This document shows positions 24,662-33,204 of a DNA stretch of 64,000 nucleotides, one piece after another. The DNA lies in the NCBI RefSeq assembly GCF_000689415.1, contig NZ_HG322950.1:1929501-1993500 (forward strand), written 5' to 3'. The position numbers were made by a program, and so were the translations under genes. The stretch is from Pseudomonas knackmussii B13. GTDB taxonomy: Bacteria > Pseudomonadota > Gammaproteobacteria > Pseudomonadales > Pseudomonadaceae. Within the stretch, counting starts at the first letter, position 1, and the number at the start of each line of letters is the position of its first letter. The notes beneath the pieces are model-generated. The model had not been told where the DNA came from. It made no database searches and saw only the letters and a program-made list of their open reading frames with translations.

Positions 24662-25612
24662 CTATGTCAATGACGGCTCCTGCTTTGGAGGCTGGTAGCT
24701 GGTCTGGGATTGCATCAGGGCAAAGGCAATTCGGGCCAATTTGCGGGCGAGGATAGTCAGGGCCTCGATCTTCTTCAGGCCGCGCGCCAGGTAGCTTTGG
24801 TAAAGGGCCTGCCAGCGCTGCGTGCGCGCTGCCGCCATGGCCGCGTTGTGGAGCAGCCGACGGATTTCAGGATCCCCTTGCTTGGTCAGCTTTCGACGGC
24901 CGCTATAGCGGCCGGACTCCTTGAGCCGCACATCCAATCCGATAAAGGCGATGAAGGCATCGCTATTGCGAAAGCGTCCCCGCAGAAATGCCAGGTTCAG
25001 GGCCGCTGCCGTCAGCGGTCCGATCCCTTCGATGGCCTGACAGCGCTTGCTTTGCTCCATTAGGCCGGCCTCTCGCAGCGCCTGTTGAATCTCTTTCTCC
25101 AGGCGTGACTCCAGTGTGGCCATTTGCTTGAGAACAGGCTTCAGCGCCTTGGCCAGGGAGCGATCCTGGGAAAAGCTCTGGCGCAACGAGATGGCGCTAC
25201 GGACCAGTGCAGCACGCCGATGCAGCAGTGTCTGCAGGCGGCAGTAGGCCTTGCTCGGCGGCTGCCAAGGCTCCAGTTGCGCTTGTTCGTGGGTCAGGTA
25301 ACGGGCCAGCAGCAGGGCATCGCTGCGATCATCCTTGTTTCGCCCACCAATCCCCTTGCGGTAGTTGCTCAGGCGAAAGCCATTGATGACGTAGATCCGA
25401 TGTCCCCGCGCATGCGCCAGGGTCGCAACATCCATGTGATAGGTGCTGGTCGCTTCGATCGCGATGGCGCAGCAGGGCGGAAGGGTTTTCAGCCAGGCCT
25501 TGATTGTGCGGACGTCATTGGCCAGTTCGAATACTTCGCCCGAGCGTGTATCGCAGAGGCTCAGCGACTCCTTGGCGACATCGATACCGATAACCGGAAC
25601 TTGGCTTGTCAT
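24662..25612 (-). CDS. IS110-family transposase
   Basis: 316-residue DEDD recombinase: D in VIGIDVAKESLSL, E in AIEATSTYHMD near residue 52, and Asp residues in RNKDDRSDALLLARY near 95. The C-terminal domain has IEGIGPLTAAALNLA and the serine-bearing KESGRYSGRRKLTKQGDPEIRRLLHNAA. ATG at 25612 chosen; upstream in-frame codons lie in the non-coding left end. The protein is full length. It is only distantly like the other IS110 transposase at 13.6-14.6 kb. Confidence 0.95.
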   Translation of the reverse strand: MTSQVPVIGIDVAKESLSLCDTRSGEVFELANDVRTIKAWLKTLPPCCAIAIEATSTYHMDVATLAHARGHRIYVINGFRLSNYRKGIGGRNKDDRSDALLLARYLTHEQAQLEPWQPPSKAYCRLQTLLHRRAALVRSAISLRQSFSQDRSLAKALKPVLKQMATLESRLEKEIQQALREAGLMEQSKRCQAIEGIGPLTAAALNLAFLRGRFRNSDAFIAFIGLDVRLKESGRYSGRRKLTKQGDPEIRRLLHNAAMAAARTQRWQALYQSYLARGLKKIEALTILARKLARIAFALMQSQTSYQPPKQEPSLT

Positions 25613-25750
25613 GGGGTTCTCCGACAGTGAAGATGGTCCAACCTGTCGGGAGCTCACATTGGCGCAGGCTTGCCGGTATTGTCGGTTTGAGCGGCTACTC
25701 AATCCGATGGATTCCTTATCGGCGCTTGTCGTGAGCGGGTGGGTGGGGGA
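25613..25750 (-). ncRNA. Predicted bridge-RNA region of the IS110-group element
   Basis: About 140 non-coding bases upstream of the transposase start, the place where IS110-subgroup elements encode their bridge RNA. Based on position only; loops and guides were not identified. Confidence 0.45.
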
Positions 25751-25931
25751 AGTCTCCTACCGTCTGGCTTGCAGAAGCGGATCTTGTCCCTCCACACCCC
25801 GACAGGTTCCTACCCTAACGCCATACAAGCGGACCTTGTCCGCGATATCGCGGCCATGGGCCGCTCCTACAGGCAACATTTGCACAGGAATTTCGCGGAT
25901 AAGATCCGCTCCTGCAAAAAGCCTCGGCGCC
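25751..25931. repeat. REP cluster between the IS and patD
   Basis: No gene. REP-like AAGCGGATCTTGTCC near 25766-25790, a facing pair at 25825-25873 (GCGGACCTTGTCCGCGA and GGGCCGCTCCTACAGG), and a further half at 25892-25916 (TTCGCGGATAAGATCCGCTCC). They lie downstream of patD and upstream of the IS. Confidence 0.75.
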
Positions 25932-27356
25932 TCAATGCTTGAACATGATGTGCCGCGCCACCGTGTAGTCCTCCAGGCCGTACATCGACAGGTCCTTGCC
26001 GTAGCCGGACTGCTTGAAGCCGCCATGGGGCATCTCGCTGCACAACATGAAGTGGGTGTTCACCCAGGTGCAGCCGTACTGCAGGCGCGCCGCCACTCTT
26101 GAGGCGCGGCCCACGTCGCGGGTCCACACCGAGGAGGCCAGGCCGTACTCGGAATCGTTGGCCCAGCGAATGGCTTCATCGGCGTCGCTGAACGGCGTCA
26201 CCGACACCACCGGGCCGAACACTTCGTTGCGAACGATCTCATCGTCCTGCAGGGCGTTGGCGACCACCGTCGGCTGGTAGAAGAAGCCCTTGCCGGCCAC
26301 CGGGCCTCCGCCAGTGGCGATCTTGATGTGCGGGCTCGCCTTGGCCCGCTCGACGAAGCCCGAAACCCGGTCGCGCTGGGACGCGGTGATCAGCGGGCCG
26401 AGCTCGGTATTCGGGTCGTCCTGCAGGCCGGTCTTCAGGCTCGACACGGCGCTGGCGAGGTCAGCGACGAAGTTGTCGTAGATCTTCCGTCCGGCGTAGA
26501 TGCGGCACGCGGCGGTGCAGTCTTGGCCTGCGTTGTAGAAGCCGAAGGTGCGGATGCCGGCGACCACGTCGGCGAGGTCCGCATCGTCGAAGACGATCAC
26601 CGGGGCCTTGCCGCCCAGTTCCATGTGCAGGCGTTTCACGCTGTCGGCGGCGCTGCGGATGATCGCCTTGCCGGTGCCCACCGAGCCGGTCAGCGAGACC
26701 ATGCGCACCAGCCGGTGGTTGGCCAGTGGGCTGCCCACCGTCGGGCCGCGGCCGAAGACCATGTTCACCACCCCGGCGGGGAAGAGTTCGGCGATGAACT
26801 CGGCCAGGCGCAGGGCGGTCAGCGGCGTCTGCTCGGAGGGCTTGAGCACCACGCAGTTGCCCGCCGCCAGTGCCGGGCCGAGCTTCCAGGCGGCCATCAT
26901 CAGCGGGTAGTTCCAGGGCGCGATGGAGGCGATCACGCCCACCGGGTCGCGGCGGATCATCGAGGTGAAGCCGGGCAGGTATTCGCCCGCCGCCGAGCCG
27001 TGCAGGCAGCGGCTGGCGCCGGCGAAGAAGCGGAACACGTCGGCGATGGCCGGGATCTCGTCGTTCAGCGCGGCGGCGTAGGGCTTGCCGCAGTTCTGCG
27101 ATTCCAGGCGGGCAAGCTCCTCGCCGTGTTCCTCGATGCGGTCGGCCAGGCGCAGCAGGAGCATCGCGCGGTCTTTCGGCGTGGTTTGCGACCAACTGTC
27201 GAAGGCGGCGTCCGCGGCGCGCACGGCGATGTCCACCTGGGCTTCGGTGGCTTCGGCGATCTGGCCGATGACCTCGCCGGTGGAGGGGTTGAGGATGTCC
27301 AGCTTCTCGCCTTCGCCGGCGACGAAGTGGCCGTTGATCAGCAGTTTGGTTTGCAT
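25932..27356 (-). CDS. patD: Gamma-aminobutyraldehyde dehydrogenase
   Basis: NAD-dependent aldehyde dehydrogenase of 474 residues, oxidising 4-aminobutyraldehyde to GABA in putrescine breakdown. Catalytic Glu in ELGGKAPVIVFDDAD near residue 246, catalytic Cys in YNAGQDCTAACRIYAG near 280, NAD-binding IAPWNYPLMMAAWKLGPALAAG near 145. The MELGGKAP and GQDCTA variants, and position as last gene after ydcSTUV, match E. coli YdcW/PatD. 36 bases separate it from ydcV. Confidence 0.9.
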   Translation of the reverse strand: MQTKLLINGHFVAGEGEKLDILNPSTGEVIGQIAEATEAQVDIAVRAADAAFDSWSQTTPKDRAMLLLRLADRIEEHGEELARLESQNCGKPYAAALNDEIPAIADVFRFFAGASRCLHGSAAGEYLPGFTSMIRRDPVGVIASIAPWNYPLMMAAWKLGPALAAGNCVVLKPSEQTPLTALRLAEFIAELFPAGVVNMVFGRGPTVGSPLANHRLVRMVSLTGSVGTGKAIIRSAADSVKRLHMELGGKAPVIVFDDADLADVVAGIRTFGFYNAGQDCTAACRIYAGRKIYDNFVADLASAVSSLKTGLQDDPNTELGPLITASQRDRVSGFVERAKASPHIKIATGGGPVAGKGFFYQPTVVANALQDDEIVRNEVFGPVVSVTPFSDADEAIRWANDSEYGLASSVWTRDVGRASRVAARLQYGCTWVNTHFMLCSEMPHGGFKQSGYGKDLSMYGLEDYTVARHIMFKH

Positions 27357-27392
27357 CTCGGGGCTCCTCTGGCTAGTGGGGCTGGGACGGTT

Positions 27393-28199
27393 TCACTTGC
27401 CGCCGCCGGCGACGTCGCTGGTGCCGCGGGTCAGGTAGTAGGCCCCGAGGATCGGCAGCATGGTGGCGAGCATCACCAGCATGGCGACGACGTTGGTGAT
27501 GGGCACGTCGCGCGGGCGGGTCAGCTGGTTGAGCAGCCACAGCGGCAGGGTGCGTTCGTGGCCGGCGGTGAAGGTGGTGACGATGATCTCGTCGAAGGAC
27601 AGCGCGAAGGCCAGCATGCCGCCGGCGAGCAGGGCGGTGGCGATGTTCGGCAGGATCACGTAGCGGAAGGTCTGCCAGCCATCGGCGCCGAGGTCCATGG
27701 ACGCCTCGATCAGGCTGAACGAAGTGCGCCGGAAGCGCGCGATCACGTTGTTGTAGACGATCACCACGCAGAAGGTCGCGTGGCCGATGACGATGGTCAG
27801 CATGCCCGGCTCGATGCCGAGGGTCTTGAACGCCGACAGCAGCGCGATACCGGTGATGATGCCGGGCAGGGCGATGGGCAGGATCAGCATCAGCGAGATG
27901 CCTTCCTTGCCGAAGAAGTCGCGGCGATACAGCGCGCCGGCAGCGAGCGTGCCGAGGACCATGGCGATCAGGGTGGCGATGGCGGCGATCTTCAGCGACA
28001 GCCAGATGGCGTCGAGCACGTCGCCACGCTGCGCGGCCTCGGCGAACCAGCGCAGGGTGAAGCCCTGCAGCGGGAAGCTGTAGGCGGCATCTTCGGTGTT
28101 GAAGGCGTAGAGCAGGATCACCAGGATCGGGAAGTGCAGGAACACCAACCCGCCCCAGGCGGCCAGGCGCAGGAACCAGGAGGGGCGTTCAGAGTGCAT
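27393..28199 (-). CDS. ydcV: ABC transporter permease YdcV-like (polyamine/PotC family)
   Basis: 268-residue inner-membrane permease with six hydrophobic segments. The EAA loop reads EASMDLGADGWQTFRYVILPNI, the contact point for the ATPase. It pairs with the YdcU-like permease, which its start overlaps by 11 bases. PotC/YdcV family by length and motif. Imports a polyamine or related cation with the other ydc products. Confidence 0.92.
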   Translation of the reverse strand: MHSERPSWFLRLAAWGGLVFLHFPILVILLYAFNTEDAAYSFPLQGFTLRWFAEAAQRGDVLDAIWLSLKIAAIATLIAMVLGTLAAGALYRRDFFGKEGISLMLILPIALPGIITGIALLSAFKTLGIEPGMLTIVIGHATFCVVIVYNNVIARFRRTSFSLIEASMDLGADGWQTFRYVILPNIATALLAGGMLAFALSFDEIIVTTFTAGHERTLPLWLLNQLTRPRDVPITNVVAMLVMLATMLPILGAYYLTRGTSDVAGGGK

Positions 28200-29094
28200 C
28201 GAAGCCCCCCAGCCGCTTGGCGATGGACAGGTAGACGGCGATCAGCACGATGGGCACCAGGGTGAAGGCGGCGGCCAGCGGCATGTTGCCGATGGCGCCC
28301 TGCTGCACGTAGACCATGCTGCCGATGAACAGCCCGCTTGGGCCGATCAATTGGGGAATGATGAAGTCGCCCAGGGTCAGGCTGAAGGTGAAGATCGAGC
28401 CGGCCACCACGCCCGGGAAGGACAGCGGCAGGATGACCTGGACGAAGGTCTGCCGCGGATGCGCGCCGAGGTCCGCCGAAGCTTGCAGCAGCGAGGGCGG
28501 CAGGCGCTCCAGGGCAGCCTGGATCGGCAGGATCATGAACGGCAGCCAGATGTAGGTGAACACCCAGAAGCGCCCGAGGTGGGAGGTCGAAAGGGTGTTG
28601 CCGCCCACCGCCGGCACCTGCAGCAGCAGGTTGAGCAGGCCGACCAGGTGCAGCTTCTCGATCACCCAGTAGAGGATGCCGCCCTTGGCCAGGATCACCG
28701 TCCAGGCGTAGGCCTTGACGATGTAGCTGGCCCACATCGGCAGCATCACGGCGATGTAGAAGAAGGCTTTCTCCTTCGGCCCGGCGAAGCGCGCCATGTA
28801 GTAGGCGATGGGGAAGGCGAGAATGGCGCTGGCCAGCGAAACCGCCACGGCCATGCCCAGGGTGCGCAGGACGATGTCGTAGTTGGCCGGGTTGAACAGC
28901 GCCTTGTAGTTGGCCAGGGTCAGGTCCGGCGTCACCGCCATGGTGAAGTCGTCGAAGGTGTAGAAGCTCTGCCAGAGCAGGGCGAACAGCGAGCCGATGT
29001 AGATCACGCCGAACCACAGCAGCGGCGGAATCAGCAGCATCAGCAGGTAGAGTGAGCTGCGCCGGTAAAGGAAGCTGGAGAGCGCGCGCATCAT
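28189..29094 (-). CDS. ydcU: ABC transporter permease YdcU-like (PotB family)
   Basis: 301-residue permease with six membrane segments and an EAA loop (QASADLGAHPRQTFVQVILPL). Tandem ATG codons at 29094 and 29091 overlap the stop of the ATPase gene; 29094 is chosen because the overlap is the usual coupling arrangement. Forms the membrane pore with YdcV. Confidence 0.92.
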   Translation of the reverse strand: MMRALSSFLYRRSSLYLLMLLIPPLLWFGVIYIGSLFALLWQSFYTFDDFTMAVTPDLTLANYKALFNPANYDIVLRTLGMAVAVSLASAILAFPIAYYMARFAGPKEKAFFYIAVMLPMWASYIVKAYAWTVILAKGGILYWVIEKLHLVGLLNLLLQVPAVGGNTLSTSHLGRFWVFTYIWLPFMILPIQAALERLPPSLLQASADLGAHPRQTFVQVILPLSFPGVVAGSIFTFSLTLGDFIIPQLIGPSGLFIGSMVYVQQGAIGNMPLAAAFTLVPIVLIAVYLSIAKRLGGFDAL

Positions 29095-30110
29095 GGCAGC
29101 GGTTCCTCGCGCAACGGCACCAGTGCGCTGCGGGCCCAGCATGCGCGCACCGATTCGCCAGGCTGCGGACGATGCTCGTCACGCTCGCTGTTGGGCAATG
29201 CGGCGCCCAGCCGGCCGCCGTCGTCCAGGGCGATTTCGTAGCGGCTGGCGGCGCCCAGGTACTGCACGTCGAGCAGAGTGCCGCTGACCTGCAGTTCGCC
29301 ATCCGCCGCCGCGCCGAAGCGCACGTGCTCCGGGCGCAGCGACCAGGCGCCGGGTTGGCCGAGCAGGCGCTGGGCAACCTCGCCGCGCAGCACGTTGGCG
29401 GTGCCGACGAACTCGGCGACGAAGGGCGTGGCCGGCTTCATGTAGAGATTGCGCGGGGTGTCGACCTGCTCGATGCGGCCCTTGTTGAACACGGCCACGC
29501 GGTCGGACATCGATAGCGCTTCACCCTGGTCATGGGTCACGAAGATGAAGGTGATGCCGAGCTGGCGCTGCAGTTTCTTCAGTTCCACCTGCATCTGTTC
29601 GCGCAGCTTGAGGTCGAGCGCACCGAGCGGCTCGTCCAGCAGCAGCACGCGCGGGCGATTCACCAGTGCGCGGGCCAGGGCCACGCGCTGGCGCTGGCCA
29701 CCGGAAGGCTGCGCCGGCTTGCGGCCGCCGTAGCCGCCGAGGGCGACCATCGCAAGAGCCTCTTCGGCGCGGGCCAGGCGTTCGGCCTTGGCCACACCTT
29801 TCACCTTCAGGCCGTAGGCGACGTTTTCCAGCACGTTCATGTGCGGGAAGAGCGCGTAGTCCTGAAACACGGTATTTACGTCGCGCTCATAGGGCGGCAG
29901 CCCGGCGGCTTCCCCGCCGTGGATGCGGATGGAGCCGGCGCTGGGCTGCTCGAAGCCGGCGATCAGGCGCAGGCAGGTGGTCTTGCCGGAACCGGAGGGG
30001 CCGAGCATGGAGAAGAACTCGCCATCACGGATCTCGATGGACACCCGGTCGACGGCCTTCACGTCCCCGTAGTGGCGGCTCACGTCGGTGAACTGGACGG
30101 CTGTGGTCAT
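29091..30110 (-). CDS. ydcT: ABC transporter ATP-binding protein YdcT-like (PotA family)
   Basis: 339 residues. Walker A GPSGSGKTT near residue 38, Q-loop VFQDYALFPHM, signature PSGGQRQRVALARA (Leu of the usual LSGGQ replaced by Pro), Walker B RVLLLDEPLGALD and H-loop FVTHDQGEA. The C-terminal third is the TOBE-like regulatory domain. ATG at 30110 (MTTAVQFTDVSRHYGDVKAV) chosen over upstream codons that would read through a REP-containing leader. Confidence 0.93.
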   Translation of the reverse strand: MTTAVQFTDVSRHYGDVKAVDRVSIEIRDGEFFSMLGPSGSGKTTCLRLIAGFEQPSAGSIRIHGGEAAGLPPYERDVNTVFQDYALFPHMNVLENVAYGLKVKGVAKAERLARAEEALAMVALGGYGGRKPAQPSGGQRQRVALARALVNRPRVLLLDEPLGALDLKLREQMQVELKKLQRQLGITFIFVTHDQGEALSMSDRVAVFNKGRIEQVDTPRNLYMKPATPFVAEFVGTANVLRGEVAQRLLGQPGAWSLRPEHVRFGAAADGELQVSGTLLDVQYLGAASRYEIALDDGGRLGAALPNSERDEHRPQPGESVRACWARSALVPLREEPLP

Positions 30111-30253
30111 GGGGATACCCGCGTGGCTGCTGTCTTTCAGAAAAGGTAGCGCATGGGGGGCGTACGAGCGGGGCGCGGGGTTCGCGAGCACGCTCGCTCC
30201 TATAGTCGAAGCGCTTTTCGTAGGAGCGAGCTTGCTCGCGAAGGCTCTAGGTC
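30111..30253. repeat. REP pair inside the ydc operon
   Basis: Two REP cores face each other: TTCGCGAGCACGCTCGCTCC (30181-30200) and CGTAGGAGCGAGCTTGCTCGCG (30219-30240). They lie in the 143-base spacer between ydcS and ydcT. As a transcript hairpin they would favour higher expression of the binding protein than of the membrane components. Confidence 0.85.
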
Positions 30254-31405
30254 TTAGCGGCCGCCCATGATCGCGATGTAGTCCTGGGTCCAGCGGCTAT
30301 AGGGCACGAACTTGCCGCCGGCCGACTGCGGGGTCTTCCAGAAGGCGATCTTCTCGAACTGGTCGAAGCCGTTGGTGGCGCAGCCCGTGGCGCCGAGCAG
30401 GGTGCTGGCCTTGCAGCCGTCCGGCGCGGCCGGGACCGAGCCGAACCAGGCGGCGACGTCGCCCTGGACCTTCGGTTCCAGCGACCAGTTCAGCCACTTG
30501 TAGGCGCAGTTCGGGTGCTTGGCGTCGACGTGCATCATGGTGGTGTCGGCCCAGCCGGTGACCCCTTCCTTGGGAATGGTCGAGGCGATCGGCTGTTTCT
30601 CGCCCTGCAGCGCGTTTACCTGGTACGGCCAGGAGCCGGAGGCCGCCACACCTTCGTTCTTGAAATCGCTCATCTGCACGGTCGCGTCGTGCCAGTAGCG
30701 GTGGACCAGGGCGTGCTGCGCGCGCAGCAGCTTGAGCACGGCGGCGTACTGCTCCTCGTTAAGCTCATAGGGGTCCTTTATCCCCAGCGACGGCTCGGTG
30801 GCCTTCAGGTAGACGGCGGCGTCGGCGATGTAGATCGGCCCGTCATAGGCCTGCACGCGGCCCTTGTTGCTCTTGCCGTCGGGCAGGTTCTGCTCCTTGA
30901 ACACCACGGCCCAGCTGTCCGGCGCCTTGGGGAAGACCTTGCTGCTGTACATCAGCACGTTCGGGCCCCACTGGTAGGGCGTGCCGTAGTGCTCGTTGTT
31001 CACCGTGTGCCAGGGCGCGTTCTGCAGGCGCGGGTCGACGTTCTTCCAGTTGGGAATCAGCGCCGTGTTGATTGGCTGCACGCGCTTGCCGTAGACCAGC
31101 CGCAGCGAAGCGTCGCCGGACGCGGTGACCAGGTCGTAACCGCCCTTGGCCATCAGGCTGACCATCTCGTCGGAGGTGGCGGCGGTCTTCACGTTGACCT
31201 TGCAGCCGGTCTCCTTCTCGAAGGGGGTTACCCAGTCGTAGTTCTTGTCGCTCTCGCCGCGTTCGATGTAACCGGGCCAGGCAATGATGTCGAGCGCGCC
31301 TTCGGCGGCGCCGACCTGCTTGATGGCTTCGGCCGCCTGGCTGGCGCCGCTGGCGAGCAGGCAGGTGATGGCGAAGGCCAGGGGAGCGAGTTTCGGGGAG
31401 GGCAT
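30254..31405 (-). CDS. ydcS: Periplasmic polyamine-binding protein YdcS-like
   Basis: 383-residue substrate-binding protein of the PotD/PotF type. Signal peptide MPSPKLAPLAFAITCLLASGASQA. The mature start (EGALDIIAWPGYIERGE) and the acidic/aromatic pocket residues (TASGDASLRLVYG; TPYQWGPNVLMY) fit the YdcS subgroup. It captures the polyamine-like substrate for YdcTUV and is the first gene of the operon. Four or more Cys near the C-terminus (NCAYKWL, GCKASTLLGATGCATNG) could form disulfides. Confidence 0.93.
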   Translation of the reverse strand: MPSPKLAPLAFAITCLLASGASQAAEAIKQVGAAEGALDIIAWPGYIERGESDKNYDWVTPFEKETGCKVNVKTAATSDEMVSLMAKGGYDLVTASGDASLRLVYGKRVQPINTALIPNWKNVDPRLQNAPWHTVNNEHYGTPYQWGPNVLMYSSKVFPKAPDSWAVVFKEQNLPDGKSNKGRVQAYDGPIYIADAAVYLKATEPSLGIKDPYELNEEQYAAVLKLLRAQHALVHRYWHDATVQMSDFKNEGVAASGSWPYQVNALQGEKQPIASTIPKEGVTGWADTTMMHVDAKHPNCAYKWLNWSLEPKVQGDVAAWFGSVPAAPDGCKASTLLGATGCATNGFDQFEKIAFWKTPQSAGGKFVPYSRWTQDYIAIMGGR

Positions 31406-31674
31406 GATCGGACTCCTGTTATCTGGATTCGGAGCCTCTGCGGCCGGACCGCGCCGAAGGTGGGCACCAGGGCGACAGCATGGGTGTCATGGCAAAAGGA
31501 CACGCTTGTCCAGCGTAGTCGCGCCTCCGGGGGGCTACAAGCGAGGCCGCTACGGCCAATGGTCGTGTCGCGCAATGTCGGCCGGGGAGTGGCGCGGCGG
31601 TGGCCTAGACTTTCCCTAAGCCGCAGGGGCACTGGCGCCAAATAGGGCGGGGGGCGCCGGAGTGCCCTGCGAGC
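31406..31674. other. Divergent intergenic region, ydcS side
   Basis: Together with 31675-31793 this is a 388-base gap between the divergent ydcS and ATP-grasp genes. No ORF of note. The ydcS promoter must lie here; no convincing -35/-10 pair or sigma-54 site was found for it. The right part holds the sigma-54 promoter listed separately. Confidence 0.5.
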
Positions 31675-31691
31675 TGCACCAAAGTGGGGCC
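31675..31691 (+). promoter_or_regulatory. NtrC-like binding site upstream of the Anbu operon
   Basis: TGCACCAAAGTGGGGCC. The left arm TGCACCA is a perfect NtrC half-site and the right arm TGGGGCC differs from TGGTGCA at two positions. It is centred about 85 bases before the predicted sigma-54 start, a normal enhancer distance. A weaker GGCGCCAAATAGGGCG lies about 40 bases further up. Confidence 0.5.
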
Positions 31692-31742
31692 TTGGGCGCG
31701 CGCTTCGTTTCCAAGTCATTGAATAGAAAGGTTTTGCACTGC

Positions 31743-31757
31743 TGGCACGGGGCTTGC
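31743..31757 (+). promoter_or_regulatory. Sigma-54 promoter of the ATP-grasp/alpha-E/transglutaminase/Anbu operon
   Basis: TGGCACG-GGGC-TTGC matches the -24/-12 consensus (TGGCACG-N4-TTGC) at every conserved position, with GG and GC exactly 12 bases apart. Transcription would begin near 31769, giving a 25-base leader with AAGGAG (31782-31787) six bases before the ATG. Confidence 0.8.
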
Positions 31758-31793
31758 GACGGCAAGCACTACGCTGGCGACAAGGAGTTCGGC

Positions 31794-33203
31794 ATGTCCC
31801 GCACTTTCTACGACGAGATGTACGATGCGAACGGCCAGTGCCGCGCGCATTACCGGGAATTCGCCCGCTGGCTGGCCGACGCGCCGCCCGAGATGCTGGA
31901 GCAACGTCGGCGCGAGGCCGACCTGCTGTTCCACCGCGCCGGCATCACCTTCACCCTCTATGGCGACGAGCAGGGCACCGAGCGGCTGATCCCCTTCGAC
32001 ACCATCCCGCGCAGCATTCCGATGAACGAATGGCGTTTGGTGGAGCGCGGCTGCATCCAGCGGGTGCGCGCGCTGAACATGTTCCTGGCCGACCTCTACC
32101 ACGACCAGCGCATCCTCAAGGCCGGGGTGATCCCGGCGGAACAGGTCCTGGCCAACGAGGGCTACCAGATGGCGATGCAGGGCCTGGACCTGCACCGCGA
32201 CATCTATGCGCACATTGCCGGGGTCGACCTGGTGCGCGATTCCGACGGCAGCTACTACGTGCTCGAGGACAACCTGCGCACGCCCAGCGGCGTCAGCTAC
32301 ATGCTCGAGGACCGCAAGATGATGATGCGGCTGTTCCCCGAGCTGTTCGCCAAGCAGCGCGTGGCGCCCATCGACCACTATCCGAACCTGTTGCTGGACA
32401 CCCTGCGCAGCTCAAGCCCGCTGGATAACCCCGCCGTCGTGGTGCTGACGCCTGGCCGCTTCAACAGCGCCTACTTCGAGCACGCCTTCCTGGCCCGCGA
32501 GATGGGCGTGGAGCTGGTGGAAGGCGCCGACTTGTTCGTCCGCGACGAGCGCGTCTTCATGCGCACCACCGCCGGCCCGCGGCCGGTGGACGTGATCTAC
32601 CGGCGCCTGGATGACGCCTTCCTCGATCCGCTGGCGTTCAACCCCGAATCGATGCTCGGCGTGCCCGGCCTGCTCTCGGCCTATCGCGCCGGCAACCTGG
32701 TGCTGGCCAACGCCATCGGCACCGGGGTGGCCGACGACAAGTCGATCTACCCGTACGTCGGGGACATGGTGCGTTTCTACCTCTCCGAGGAACCAATACT
32801 GAAGAACGTGCCGACCTGGCAGTGCCGCAAGCCGCAGGACCTGTCCCACGTGCTGGCGCACCTGCCCGAGCTGGTGGTCAAGGAAACCCAGGGTTCCGGC
32901 GGCTACGGCATGCTGGTCGGGCCGGCGGCGTCGAGCAAGGAAATCGAGGCCTTCCGCGAGCGCCTCAAGGCCCGTCCGCACGCCTACATCGCGCAGCCGA
33001 CGCTGAGCCTGTCGACGTGCCCGACCTACGTCGACAGCGGCATCGCGCCGCGTCACATCGACCTGCGACCGTTCGTGCTGTCCGGCCGCGAGACCCGCCT
33101 GGTGCCCGGTGGCCTGACCCGCGTGGCACTGCGCGAAGGCTCGCTGGTCGTGAATTCGTCACAAGGTGGCGGTACCAAGGACACCTGGGTGGTGGAGGAC
33201 TGA
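31794..33203 (+). CDS. Circularly permuted ATP-grasp protein
   Basis: 469 residues of the COG2308 type (formerly DUF404/DUF407). The family is predicted to be an ATP-dependent peptide or amide ligase with a permuted ATP-grasp fold. Characteristic stretches are present: YYVLEDNLRTPSGVSYMLEDR near residue 158, VVLTPGRFNSAYFEHAFLA near 215, VVKETQGSGGYGMLVGP near 365 and HIDLRPFV near 420. AAGGAG precedes the ATG at 31794. First gene of a four-gene operon with alpha-E, transglutaminase and Anbu. The product ligated by this system is not known. Confidence 0.93.
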   Translation: MSRTFYDEMYDANGQCRAHYREFARWLADAPPEMLEQRRREADLLFHRAGITFTLYGDEQGTERLIPFDTIPRSIPMNEWRLVERGCIQRVRALNMFLADLYHDQRILKAGVIPAEQVLANEGYQMAMQGLDLHRDIYAHIAGVDLVRDSDGSYYVLEDNLRTPSGVSYMLEDRKMMMRLFPELFAKQRVAPIDHYPNLLLDTLRSSSPLDNPAVVVLTPGRFNSAYFEHAFLAREMGVELVEGADLFVRDERVFMRTTAGPRPVDVIYRRLDDAFLDPLAFNPESMLGVPGLLSAYRAGNLVLANAIGTGVADDKSIYPYVGDMVRFYLSEEPILKNVPTWQCRKPQDLSHVLAHLPELVVKETQGSGGYGMLVGPAASSKEIEAFRERLKARPHAYIAQPTLSLSTCPTYVDSGIAPRHIDLRPFVLSGRETRLVPGGLTRVALREGSLVVNSSQGGGTKDTWVVED

Positions 33204-33204
33204 G

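Larger units (their letters stand above)
24652..25760 (-). mobile_element. IS110-family element (IS110 group) inserted at a REP
   Basis: The left flank breaks off inside a REP core (CCTGTAGGAG, ending at 24658) three bases before the transposase stop. GTAGGAGA (24652-24659) and TCTCCTAC (25753-25760) are inverted copies on the two sides, consistent with insertion between the arms of a REP hairpin. No terminal inverted repeats of the IS are seen. The short 3' side and long 5' side (about 140 bases before the transposase start) fit the IS110 subgroup. The exact right tip is uncertain within 25735-25790. Confidence 0.7.

Noticed and set aside
31406..31500. Possible sigma-54 promoter for ydcS on the minus strand (GCAA...ACACGC near 31490).
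   Set aside because: The -24 GG would be GC and the consensus around it is poor.
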